NCBI GenBank assembly: GCA_016933335.1 | Contig: JAFGBD010000056.1 | Span: forward strand, 1-46,031 | DNA length: 46,031 bases | Origin: Bacteroidales bacterium | GTDB taxonomy: Bacteria > Bacteroidota > Bacteroidia > Bacteroidales > UBA10428 | Direction of reading: 5' to 3' | Part shown: positions 7,399 to 16,017 of the stretch, one piece after another | Layout of the letters: each line of letters opens with the position of its first letter | How positions within the stretch are numbered: the first letter of the stretch is position 1 | Notes under the pieces: model-generated | Told to the model about the DNA's origin: nothing | The model's database searches: none | Seen by the model: the letters and a program-made list of their open reading frames with translations, nothing else | Translations under genes and position numbers: made by a program

Positions 7399-9861
7399 AT
7401 GTCCTCATATCTTGTCAGCGACATATCAACAATCCTCGGAAAAGTAGTCATCAGGGATGATGCTGTTATCCGTAATATCCTCATAGACAGCAGGAATATT
7501 AACTCACCGGCAGACTCCGTTTTCTTTGCGCTCACCGGCAAAAACCACAACGGGCATGATTATATCGGCGAGCTCTATGATAAAGGCGTGAGGACGTTCG
7601 TGGTATCCGGGAAGGCCAATTATGAAATAAAATACCCTGAAGCAACTTTCATACTGGTATCTGACACGCTGCAGGCATTGCAGTCGCTGGCTGCAAACCA
7701 CCGCAAAAAATTCCGTATTCCCGTGGTTGCCGTCACCGGCAGTAACGGCAAGACCATTGTCAAAGAGTGGCTGTACCATACCCTGGCCCTTTCAGGAAAT
7801 ATCGTCCGCAGTCCCAGGAGCTACAACTCCCAGGTTGGTGTGCCCCTGTCGCTCTGGCTGATGCAGGAAGATAATGACCTGGCCGTTTTCGAGGCAGGCA
7901 TCTCGAAGCCCGGAGAGATGGAAAAGCTGGCGGAGATGATCAGGCCCGATACAGGTATCTTCACAAACATCGGCGAAGCGCACCAGGAGAATTTCTCCGA
8001 TCCAGGACAGAAAATTACTGAAAAACTGCATCTTTTCCGTTCCTGCCGGACCATCATCTATTGCAGCGATCATGAACTGATACATCAAACCATCCAGAAA
8101 AATCCGCAGCTGAAAAATGCCACCCTCTTTACCTGGTCTGTGAAGAAAAGAGCCTCGCTCCGGATCACCGGTATCAGCAGGCAACCCGGCTTTACCACCA
8201 TCAGTGGCAGGTATTCGGGCAGCGATTACACGATAACCATTCCCTTTAATGACAATGCCTCCGTCGAAAATGCCATTCATGTCTGGGCCTACCTTTTGCA
8301 GTCCGGCCGGTTCAACAAACAGACAGCCTCCCAGATGAAGTCATTGCCGCCTGTTGCCATGCGGCTGGCGCTGAAAAAAGGCATTAACCGCTGCACCCTC
8401 ATCAACGACAGTTATAATTCAGATATCAATTCCCTGGCCATTGCCCTTGACACGCTGAATATGCAGAAGCAGCATCAGCGCAGGACGGTGATATTGTCAG
8501 ACCTGTTCCAGACCGGCATGAAAGAAGAGGTGCTTTACAAAAAAATAGCCGCCTTATTAAAAGAAAAAAAAGTTACAAGGTTTATCGGGATCGGACCGGC
8601 CCTGTCGCGAAACAAAAAACTGTTCGACCTGCCCTCCGCATTCTATGAATCAACCGAATCTTTGCTTTCTGTCGTTTTATCCCTGTTCCTGCAGGATGAA
8701 GCCATCCTGATAAAGGGATCAAGGCAGTTTGAGTTTGAAAAGATCTCTGCTGCCCTGGAGGAGAAGAAACACAACACCAGGCTTGAGATCAACCTTAATG
8801 CGCTTGTTTCAAACCTGAACTATTACCGCTCGCTGATCAGCGATGATACCATGATGATGGTGATGGTCAAAGCCCTTTCTTATGGCAGCGGTTCTTATGA
8901 AATAGCCAATGTGCTTCAGTTTCAGCGGGTGGACTACCTGGGCGCGGCCATTGCCGACGAAGGTGCCGAGCTGAGAAATGCCGGCATCACCCTTCCCATT
9001 ATGGTGATGAATCCCGATCCCGGGAGCTTCGATATGATCATCCGTAACAGGCTTGAGCCGGAGATATACGGTTTCACCAGCCTGCGACTCTTTGAGCAGG
9101 CTGTCATCCGCAACCAGGAAGCAATATATCCTGTCCACCTTAAGATCGACTCCGGGATGCACCGCCTCGGGTTCCTGGAAGAAGAGGCGGAAAAACTATG
9201 CAGCTACCTGAAAAACAACCGTAACATCATTGTGAAATCGGTTTTTTCGCACCTGGCAGCCACCGACGAGCCCCTGCATGACAAATTTTCGGTACGCCAG
9301 ATCAATGCATTCGTAAAAACCGCGCGCAGGATAGCCGATGCCCTGGGCTATCCTGTCATCCGCCACATACTTAATTCATCGGGGATAGAACGGTTCCCCG
9401 AAGCCCAGTTCGAGATGGTGCGGCTGGGCATCGGCATCTATGGTTTCAGTCCCTCTAACCAGAAAAAACTGCGTAATGTCCATTCGCTGAAAAGCACCAT
9501 CCTCCAGGTGAAGCTTGTCAGGGCAAATGAAACAGTAGGTTACGGCAGGGCAGGAAAGGCAAAAAAAGACACCCTCATCGGTATTGTGCCGGTGGGTTAT
9601 GCAGACGGACTGGACCGCAGGCTTGGCAGGGGTAAGGGAAAATTCCTAATCAACGATAAAATGGCGCCCATCATTGGTAACATCTGCATGGATATGAGCA
9701 TGGTGGATCTCACAGGCATTGATGCACATGAAGGCGACGAGGTGGTGATCTTCGGTGACAAATACCCCATGACAGAGATGGCAAAACAGATGAATACCAT
9801 CCCCTATGAGATCTTAACAGGCATCTCGCACAGGGTCAAAAGGGTCTACTATCATGAATAA
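7399..9861 (+). CDS. murF-alr: Bifunctional MurF ligase / alanine racemase
   Basis: An 820-residue fusion typical of Bacteroidota. The N-terminal part (about 1–455) is UDP-N-acetylmuramoyl-tripeptide:D-Ala-D-Ala ligase, with P-loop VTGSNGKT (Lys118), SYNSQVGVPLSL and NDSYNSDI motifs. The C-terminal part (about 458–820) is a PLP-dependent alanine racemase: the Schiff-base lysine is Lys491 in MVKALSYGSG, with the later conserved VGYGRAGKAK, VPVGYADGLDRR and GNICMDMSMVDL. One protein thus makes D-Ala from L-Ala and adds the D-Ala-D-Ala dipeptide to the muramoyl tripeptide in the cytoplasm; the dipeptide itself needs a separate Ddl ligase, not in this window. It follows DUF502 closely. Both halves keep their key motifs. 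Confidence 0.96.
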   Translation: MSSYLVSDISTILGKVVIRDDAVIRNILIDSRNINSPADSVFFALTGKNHNGHDYIGELYDKGVRTFVVSGKANYEIKYPEATFILVSDTLQALQSLAANHRKKFRIPVVAVTGSNGKTIVKEWLYHTLALSGNIVRSPRSYNSQVGVPLSLWLMQEDNDLAVFEAGISKPGEMEKLAEMIRPDTGIFTNIGEAHQENFSDPGQKITEKLHLFRSCRTIIYCSDHELIHQTIQKNPQLKNATLFTWSVKKRASLRITGISRQPGFTTISGRYSGSDYTITIPFNDNASVENAIHVWAYLLQSGRFNKQTASQMKSLPPVAMRLALKKGINRCTLINDSYNSDINSLAIALDTLNMQKQHQRRTVILSDLFQTGMKEEVLYKKIAALLKEKKVTRFIGIGPALSRNKKLFDLPSAFYESTESLLSVVLSLFLQDEAILIKGSRQFEFEKISAALEEKKHNTRLEINLNALVSNLNYYRSLISDDTMMMVMVKALSYGSGSYEIANVLQFQRVDYLGAAIADEGAELRNAGITLPIMVMNPDPGSFDMIIRNRLEPEIYGFTSLRLFEQAVIRNQEAIYPVHLKIDSGMHRLGFLEEEAEKLCSYLKNNRNIIVKSVFSHLAATDEPLHDKFSVRQINAFVKTARRIADALGYPVIRHILNSSGIERFPEAQFEMVRLGIGIYGFSPSNQKKLRNVHSLKSTILQVKLVRANETVGYGRAGKAKKDTLIGIVPVGYADGLDRRLGRGKGKFLINDKMAPIIGNICMDMSMVDLTGIDAHEGDEVVIFGDKYPMTEMAKQMNTIPYEILTGISHRVKRVYYHE

Positions 9862-9904
9862 AAGACGGATCACCTGTAAGCGGGTGAAATGCCGGAATTG
9901 CAGA

Positions 9905-10330
9905 TTAACTGAATATTCTCACCAGCAGCGGGGCGACAACTGTAATGATTCCAAGGATGATGATCATCGCCAGAAAAAACTTATACCGCATGCTGTATGA
10001 GCTGAGCAGGCTTGCATCGTAATATTTGTCAACATCATTGTCCTTGTACATGCGTACCAGTCCCGATAATAACTTGAGCCTCATGTCACGTCCGGCCAGC
10101 AGCGCCTTTGCGATGATGAAATTAATTACTATCACTGCAGCAGTCAGTATGCTCAATATGATGTCGTCATATGGCCGGTGTCCCTGTGATTCGGGTTCTG
10201 CCACCCCCCAGTTTATAGCAAGTATCACAAGGTTCAGCACCACGGATGAAAGAACAAATACGGTATCTGTTCTTGCGTTTTGCTGGAGCTCACTGGTAAT
10301 GTGCTCATGAATTTCTTTGATCATGGTCAT
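9905..10330 (-). CDS. Small membrane protein with three predicted segments
   Basis: A 141-residue protein, family not recognised. After a polar N-terminal helix (HEHITSELQQNARTDT) come hydrophobic segments at about 24–41 (FVLSSVVLNLVILAINW), 56–76 (IILSILTAAVIVINFIIAKA) and 115–138 (FFLAMIIILGIITVVAPLLV). A charged cytoplasmic-looking stretch (VRMYKDNDVDKYYDA) lies before the last one. It stands alone, convergent with murF-alr. A second possible start is the ATG two codons in. The layout is loosely like small membrane effectors, but nothing specific supports that. Confidence 0.65.
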   Translation of the reverse strand: MTMIKEIHEHITSELQQNARTDTVFVLSSVVLNLVILAINWGVAEPESQGHRPYDDIILSILTAAVIVINFIIAKALLAGRDMRLKLLSGLVRMYKDNDVDKYYDASLLSSYSMRYKFFLAMIIILGIITVVAPLLVRIFS

Positions 10331-10417
10331 GGATTTTTGGTTCGTTTTCGAAATTTAAGAGATATGTTTAAGAATATTATTAAGATCAAAACATATTTAA
10401 TAATGAATACATGCATT

Positions 10418-10879
10418 TTACAGCAGAGGTTCCTGCCGGGTAAACTCTGCATGGTATTTTGTTCCGGCCGGCAATGACCAGTCAAGCTTCAATATATTTC
10501 CATGAATGGCATACTCATAGATCATTTTACCATCTTCACCTCCGGGTCCTGTAAGGTTCAAGGTAAGTTGATTCGCAGATGTGTCCCATGTGCCCTGAAA
10601 TGTTACCAGCGGACCACTGATATTGGTAGTTTGCTCTGCAGTACCATCATCTTTAATGTTGAATGTCCATACAAGTCCGATTGAATCAAGCTGATGTTCT
10701 GAATATGTTCCGGTTTCTTCATGATTTTTCCAACTCACTTCAGTTATTTTCCATCTGCCAACCAATGCCATATCATTCCCGGGTTCTTCAGTATTTTCAT
10801 CCTTATTGCAGCCCTGCGTCAACAAAGAAAACAGGACTATGCATAATATGGCTGCTGTTATTGGTTTAAATATATTCAT
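10418..10879 (-). CDS. Lipocalin-like lipoprotein
   Basis: A 153-residue lipoprotein from ATG 10879. This start is chosen over the in-frame ATG 33 bases upstream because a good Shine-Dalgarno GGAGG lies just before it, and the signal peptide begins at MNIF. The lipobox is LLTQGC. The mature domain has the small lipocalin-like pattern of Bacteroidota (LVGRWKITEVSW; WTFNIKDDGTAEQTTN; FQGTWDTSANQLTLNL), an eight-strand barrel in known members. It begins 32 bases after the stop of the TPR lipoprotein gene on the same strand, so the two likely form an operon. Ligand unknown. Confidence 0.75.
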   Translation of the reverse strand: MNIFKPITAAILCIVLFSLLTQGCNKDENTEEPGNDMALVGRWKITEVSWKNHEETGTYSEHQLDSIGLVWTFNIKDDGTAEQTTNISGPLVTFQGTWDTSANQLTLNLTGPGGEDGKMIYEYAIHGNILKLDWSLPAGTKYHAEFTRQEPLL

Positions 10880-10911
10880 GGTATCCTCCGTTTTTGATCG
10901 TAAATTAATCA

Positions 10912-12021
10912 TTAAAAAGGCATAAAGAAGGAGCTGTAATGAATTTTAACTTCATCCGGCCGGCAGTAAATCATCTCCGGCGGCATGCTCGTCGCTTTGG
11001 AATAATACGGATCGATTGAAGCTGCTGTTGCCTGGTATTCGCTACCGGCCTGATTATCCCCGCCGAACATTTTTATCATTGCCAGCATTCCATAGGCATA
11101 AGCCTTTAATGAAGATATTAAATCCGGACTCGATTGCAAATAGGTGTTTACCAGGTTCTCTGCTTCAGCTATATGCTCTTCACGGGCATCATGATTTTGT
11201 TGTGTTGACAGCAAATGATATCTTACCAGGTTCATATACAGATATCTTTTGGTGGTATCTGCATCAATGGCTTCCAGAAAGCATTTTGTACCATTCTCTG
11301 TATCAGGCATCAGCAGATAAGCTCTCCCCAACTCTTCCAGCACCTGGGCATCATTACCTGTTTCCTTTTGAACATCCTGCCAGTATGAAACCAAATCAGT
11401 AGTATCCGGCAGAAGCCTTGCATGTGCCATGGCTCCGAATACTCTGTCTTTCTGATTAAGATCTGAAGCTATCAGGCCGGCTTTTCCCCTGTTTCCTCCC
11501 ATTTCTTCCGGCAGGTAAGCGTAAATATCCACGAGGTAAAGCATTGCCTCATAAAAACCAGGGTCAAGGTTTAAAACATCCTGAAATGCATCACACGTAA
11601 TTGCAACTTTTTCACCCGCATCCGGTTTTTCCATCATCATGCTGATAAAGGCATCAGAAAAGGTTGCATAGGCATGATAAAAGGCATATATCTCATTGTC
11701 AGGCGCGAACCTGACTGCCTTTTGCGTTGAAGCTGTAACCTTCCTCCATTCCTCTGCGGAAAATTGCGTCCCTCCCAGGAATAAATGGTGTTCTGTTCTC
11801 GCCAGCTCAAAACAGGCGAGGGCATTGGTACTGTCAGTCTCTAATAAATCATTGAGTAACTCTTTAGCCTGGTCAGCTTTTCCGCTTATCCTTAATTCAT
11901 AAGCATCCAGAACACTGGTTTCGGTGTCGCCACTCTTATCGTCGCCGCTATTATCTTCACAGCAGCAGAGTGTGGGCATTAAAAAAACAAGTGCAATCAT
12001 ACAGTATGTTATTTTTTTCAT
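10912..12021 (-). CDS. TPR-repeat lipoprotein
   Basis: A 369-residue exported protein. The signal peptide ends in a run of three cysteines (PTLCCCED), the likely lipidation site, followed by an acidic tether (DNSGDDKSGDTET). The rest is made of helical pairs of TPR type, for example VLDAYELRISGKADQAKELL, DSTNALACFELARTEHHLFL and NDAQVLEELGRAYLLMPDTE. It likely acts as a scaffold in the periplasm or on the outer membrane; partner unknown. The lipocalin-like lipoprotein gene follows 32 bases later, suggesting a two-gene operon. Confidence 0.72.
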   Translation of the reverse strand: MKKITYCMIALVFLMPTLCCCEDNSGDDKSGDTETSVLDAYELRISGKADQAKELLNDLLETDSTNALACFELARTEHHLFLGGTQFSAEEWRKVTASTQKAVRFAPDNEIYAFYHAYATFSDAFISMMMEKPDAGEKVAITCDAFQDVLNLDPGFYEAMLYLVDIYAYLPEEMGGNRGKAGLIASDLNQKDRVFGAMAHARLLPDTTDLVSYWQDVQKETGNDAQVLEELGRAYLLMPDTENGTKCFLEAIDADTTKRYLYMNLVRYHLLSTQQNHDAREEHIAEAENLVNTYLQSSPDLISSLKAYAYGMLAMIKMFGGDNQAGSEYQATAASIDPYYSKATSMPPEMIYCRPDEVKIHYSSFFMPF

Positions 12022-12223
12022 ATTGGTGGATTTAATGAATATTCGTTATGATGTGATGTTGCATTGAGTTTTGATGTTTCCTTTTTTTATATATTTGGTT
12101 GAATGGAATTTCGGTTAAAATTATTTCTTCTCCCTGGATTACACTTGAAAAGTGATTGAAAATTAATTGTAAATCTTTTTACAGGCGTTTTATAAAAATC
12201 GTATCCGGCAAACAGGTATTTTT

Positions 12224-13156
12224 GTGGAAGCAACAGAAAGACAATATTTTGAATTATTGAAGACAAAAATTGTCGGGATCATGCAAAAAACATATCCGGG
12301 CATCAGCAAAAATATTGAAGACTGGAAAGGAAATGATATCATTGAATTCCAGGAGGATTTAAAACTCAGGGTTAATGAATATTTCAGTGAAAAATGGTTC
12401 TATACTCATTATAAAACCTACCAGGAAAAACTCCCGCGAATTGATTTACTGAATATCCTGAGCAGGTATACAGGCTATGTCAACTGGTCCGATTTCAAAC
12501 ATAAAAACAGGGATCAGATAACCATCATCACCGAACATAAGGGTTCAAACAGGATATTTTACATTTTGACGGCCATTGCCCTGGTAATTTTTATAATGGC
12601 CTGGATCATCATCAAAACGGGGAGCATAACAACCTATCGATTCTGCTTTGTCGATAAAGACAGTAAAGAACCCGTCAGAAACACAAAAATTGAAGTAGCC
12701 ATCATCAAGGATAATGAATCTCCGATACTTCAATTATGTGATGCCGAAGGATGCTTTGCTTATAAAACCGGTGAACAAAAAATTAAATTCATGGTCAAAG
12801 CTCCTTACTATTTTACTGACACCATCACCCGCATCCTGAAAAAGTCAAAAAAAACCGAAGAGATACCACTGAAACTGAATGATTATGCCCTGATGATATA
12901 CTATTATTCAAACTCAAAGGTGAATGACTGGAAGAAAAGAAGAGATCAGCTTGACAAAGTGATTGCAGACAGTGCATATATATGCCAGGTTTTTAACAAA
13001 GGCATGATGGGTATGGAGCTTTACAATAAATACGAGTTCATTAACATGCTTACAACGCCTGCCAGGGGACTAAGAAACATTGAAGTACTTGATATGCTTT
13101 ATACAGACGAAAAAATTACCACCATCCGGTTTATACAAAATTATACAAGCCGATGA
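12224..13156 (+). CDS. Single-pass membrane protein with helical N-terminal domain
   Basis: A 310-residue protein, family not recognised by name. Residues 1–95 form a charged helical domain ending in LPRIDLLNILSRYTGYVNWS, a pattern I associate with N-terminal domains of Bacteroidota membrane proteins. A transmembrane segment follows at about 106–128 (FYILTAIALVIFIMAWIIIK). The remaining 180 residues should be outside the inner membrane and start with a beta-sandwich-like piece (YRFCFVDKDSKEPVRNTKIE). The start is GTG 12224; a TAnnTTTG-like string overlaps it, so ATG 12281 is an alternative, though it would cut the helical domain. It overlaps the next gene by 4 bases, so the two are translationally coupled. 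Confidence 0.65.
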   Translation: MEATERQYFELLKTKIVGIMQKTYPGISKNIEDWKGNDIIEFQEDLKLRVNEYFSEKWFYTHYKTYQEKLPRIDLLNILSRYTGYVNWSDFKHKNRDQITIITEHKGSNRIFYILTAIALVIFIMAWIIIKTGSITTYRFCFVDKDSKEPVRNTKIEVAIIKDNESPILQLCDAEGCFAYKTGEQKIKFMVKAPYYFTDTITRILKKSKKTEEIPLKLNDYALMIYYYSNSKVNDWKKRRDQLDKVIADSAYICQVFNKGMMGMELYNKYEFINMLTTPARGLRNIEVLDMLYTDEKITTIRFIQNYTSR

Positions 13157-13818
13157 TCAGAAAGATCATATATATTCTGTTGATGATGATAGTAGTTTTT
13201 ATCCTGACTTCAAAATCCTGCGGGTCTGATACATACCAGGATGAAGAAGCAAGGTTAAAGAAAGAACAGGAATCCACGCTGAAGGAAATAAAAAATGAAT
13301 TTGAATCAGAATATCTTTTTGACGACAGGCTCATGGTTTATGGGGTAAAGGCCAAACAGAAACTGCTTGATTTTGCAGATTACCTGAGCATCTATTCGGG
13401 CAAAGATCTGGATACCTTATTCAGGCAACAGGTCAGAGATATGATTTACAACCTCTTTTATGAAAAGGAAGCCATGATGCAGTTATCCGTTGTTCCTGCA
13501 GATATTACACTGAAGAAAGAGAACGATCTGGCCGGACTGCTTGCCGGTATTGATGCATCACCTTATCAGTCAATTGGGTTTGCAATTTCCGGCCTGAAAA
13601 TCGTCGAACCATTACACATGGAAAACACTGAAAGTTATACAGGTAAACTGGGCTGTTTTTTCAGGATCAGCGTCACGAATGAAAAAGATACCATCCTCCT
13701 TCACGAAACACAGAGCCATGTAAAAATGATCACTACCCGCATCAGAAAGCAGTTTGGAAACAATACAACATTGCAGGTATGGCAGGTTTTCCTTGGTGAC
13801 ATGGAGTCTATAAAATAA
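13153..13818 (+). CDS. Exported or membrane-anchored protein, partner of the preceding gene
   Basis: A 221-residue protein, not recognised. It has an N-terminal hydrophobic segment (IIYILLMMIVVFILT) followed by SKSCGS, whose cysteine does not fit a good lipobox, so it may be an anchor rather than a lipoprotein. A charged coiled stretch follows (DEEARLKKEQESTLKEIKNE), then an alpha/beta domain ending in VWQVFLGDMESIK. Its ATG overlaps the stop of the preceding gene (ATGA), so the two proteins are probably made together and may form a complex across the inner membrane. Confidence 0.62.
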   Translation: MIRKIIYILLMMIVVFILTSKSCGSDTYQDEEARLKKEQESTLKEIKNEFESEYLFDDRLMVYGVKAKQKLLDFADYLSIYSGKDLDTLFRQQVRDMIYNLFYEKEAMMQLSVVPADITLKKENDLAGLLAGIDASPYQSIGFAISGLKIVEPLHMENTESYTGKLGCFFRISVTNEKDTILLHETQSHVKMITTRIRKQFGNNTTLQVWQVFLGDMESIK

Positions 13819-13948
13819 GTAATTTGGACATACTCAGGAATATCCTAAGATCATATTTATGATTTATTAACATATGTTCATCAAAAATTTTTTTTTAAAT
13901 TTTATTGAATTTGAATATATTTTAGCAGAATTGAAAAATTCTTTGTCC

Positions 13949-13996
13949 CCAAGGGTGGGAAATCCCTTGGATCAAGCCCTCAATTGAAGAGGGCTT
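13949..13996. terminator. Double hairpin between convergent genes
   Basis: Two perfect stems occur in a row: 7 bp (13949–13955 with 13964–13970) and 8 bp (13974–13981 with 13989–13996). They lie between the ends of two convergent genes and probably stop transcription from both sides. The T runs are weak. The style resembles the G/C-rich hairpins at 19432 and 30654. Confidence 0.6.
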
Positions 13997-14025
13997 TATG
14001 ATTTTAAATGTTATGCGCAAAAGGA

Positions 14026-16005
14026 TTACTCGATCCATTTGGTCCGGTAATAGGTATAAGAATTATCCGCCACCCCCTGCAGTTCCTGCCACTCGTTATA
14101 AAAATTAAACCACTCCGCATTGTCAATGGCTGTGGCCTGTTCCATTGTTGTCCCAACCAGCCTGACCGCCCTGCCGTCATTGGTGCGGATGCAGAAAGGC
14201 ATTTTGAACCCGTCCTCTACCTCTGTCCATTGATAGGTCAGCCTGATATGACCATCTTCGCGGGTAAAGCTGTAGCTGAGCACCGGCAGCTTTGTATCAT
14301 AAAGGTATTTGTTAAAGAAGGGGGCATAATCCTCCCCTGTTTTCCGGCTGACAAAATCGATGAAATCACGGCTGGTAACGGCCTGAAACCTGTATTCGAG
14401 GTTAAAATCCCTGATGAGGCTGAAGAACAGCGGATCGTTATTGATGTTGCACCTGAGGCAGTGCAGGATGACGGCTCCCTTGTTATACACATCGTTGCTG
14501 GCGAAGCTGTTTTCATTCACATTGTAGTTCTCCACCACGGGCCAGAAATTAAAGATCATTTTCAGCTTCTCATTCAGTTCCCTGGTATATGCCTCTTTGC
14601 TGCAGCTGTGCTCGAGGTACATCAGCTCTGCATAGGTGGCAAAACCCTCATGCAGCCAGATATCCGCCATATCGGCGGCGCACAGCGAGTTGCCCCACCA
14701 TTCGTGGGCTGCCTCATGAACAATGATATAGTCGTATTTCAGGCTGTCGCATTCTTCAAAAGCAGCGTTTTCAAACCTGTGGCCATAGGCGATGGCTGTC
14801 TGGTGTTCCATCCCCTCATAGGGCGACTCTACCAGCCTGAACCCGTCTTTCATGAAGGGATATTTACCGTAAGCATGGCTGTAGAATTCAACGATATCCC
14901 TGGTCTGTGTGAAGTGTTCCTTCGCTTTTTCAAGGTCGTAAGGCAGTACTTCGTAATGCAATACCAGCGGTTTACCTTCAACAATTGCCGTATCGGTAAA
15001 GCTGACATAGTTACCCAGGTAAAATGTCACATTGTAGTTGTTGATGGGATAGTTCACAAACCATTCGTACCTGGCATATTTTCTGCCTGTTTCAACGATA
15101 TTTCCCTGTGTCCCGTTAGAGACACATTTATACTTTGATGGTACCTCAAGGTTGATTTTCATCGAGTCGGGCCTTTCGGTCAGGTGGTCTTTGTTCGGCC
15201 ACCATGAGCTGGCACCCAGGTGTTCGCAGGCCACGCCGGCCCACAGTTTCCGTTTTTTGTCCTTTTTCCAGACAAATCCTCCCCGCCAGGGGGGCCTTTC
15301 AGCTATCCCCGGTTTACCTGAATACTGAAAGGTCAGCATGTGTTTTTCTCCTGCATTCAGCTGGCGGGGAAAGCTGATGAACACGGCACCGAACTCCCTG
15401 GTATAGTTCAGCCGGTCTCCCTCCCATAAGATACCGTCTATGCTGAACTCAGGGAACAGGTCGATCTGGATGAGGCTGGCTGGCTCAACAACTTCAAAAT
15501 GTATCCTGTTCTCCCCTGCTATCCTTTTCTTTCGCGTGTTGATCCTTACCGTCAGATCATAAAAATAGACGTCAAAACATGTCCTTTCAGGCCTCAGTGC
15601 ACCCCTCAGGCTGTCTTTCCTTGTATACCGTGGCCGGTATCCGTTTTCGGGATATATCTCCTCATCCCTGTAAAAATGTTTCTTCAGCCCCTTATATTTA
15701 GCCCCGTCCTGGCACATATATTCAAAAAACTTCGTGTCTTTGTCCAGGCCAAGGACAACAGCCCTGGACATATCAATGCAGGCACCGTCCATGTCACCCA
15801 GGTTCAGGCGGGCAATACCCCTGTTGTAATGCGCATAGGAAAATTCCGGGATAATTTTCAGCAGCTCGTTCATCCGCATGATGCTGCCGTGAAAATCCTT
15901 TTCATGGAATTTGTTCAGACCATCCTGCCATATCTCTTCCGGGGTCTGTGAAAAAGAGATCATCCAGCCTGACAATGCAATTGACGCAACCAACAGCTTC
16001 TTCAT
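14026..16005 (-). CDS. Exported M1-family metallopeptidase with N-terminal TPR region
   Basis: A 659-residue secreted protein. A signal peptide (about 1–19, ending in SFSQ) is followed by a TPR-like region (about 22–90: LNKFHEKDFHGSIMRMNELL; AHYNRGIARLNLGDMDGACI). The M1 aminopeptidase fold begins near 140. The zinc site is complete: HEAAH at His430/Glu431/His434 and Glu453 eighteen residues later (DIWLHEG). The exopeptidase motif is EGMEHQT in place of GAMEN. It probably cleaves peptides in the periplasm or at the surface. The gene starts 12 bases after the GldB-like gene and is likely co-transcribed with it. The TPR addition is less usual for M1 enzymes and may serve complex formation. Confidence 0.88.
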   Translation of the reverse strand: MKKLLVASIALSGWMISFSQTPEEIWQDGLNKFHEKDFHGSIMRMNELLKIIPEFSYAHYNRGIARLNLGDMDGACIDMSRAVVLGLDKDTKFFEYMCQDGAKYKGLKKHFYRDEEIYPENGYRPRYTRKDSLRGALRPERTCFDVYFYDLTVRINTRKKRIAGENRIHFEVVEPASLIQIDLFPEFSIDGILWEGDRLNYTREFGAVFISFPRQLNAGEKHMLTFQYSGKPGIAERPPWRGGFVWKKDKKRKLWAGVACEHLGASSWWPNKDHLTERPDSMKINLEVPSKYKCVSNGTQGNIVETGRKYARYEWFVNYPINNYNVTFYLGNYVSFTDTAIVEGKPLVLHYEVLPYDLEKAKEHFTQTRDIVEFYSHAYGKYPFMKDGFRLVESPYEGMEHQTAIAYGHRFENAAFEECDSLKYDYIIVHEAAHEWWGNSLCAADMADIWLHEGFATYAELMYLEHSCSKEAYTRELNEKLKMIFNFWPVVENYNVNENSFASNDVYNKGAVILHCLRCNINNDPLFFSLIRDFNLEYRFQAVTSRDFIDFVSRKTGEDYAPFFNKYLYDTKLPVLSYSFTREDGHIRLTYQWTEVEDGFKMPFCIRTNDGRAVRLVGTTMEQATAIDNAEWFNFYNEWQELQGVADNSYTYYRTKWIE

Positions 16006-16017
16006 ACAACAGCAGAA

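Noticed and set aside
7792..8280. Minus-strand 162-codon frame
   Set aside because: Antisense shadow of the MurF domain.
14008..15138. Long plus-strand open frame of 376 codons
   Set aside because: It is antisense to the M1 peptidase, whose zinc motif and family pattern are clear; the plus-strand product has no recognisable features.
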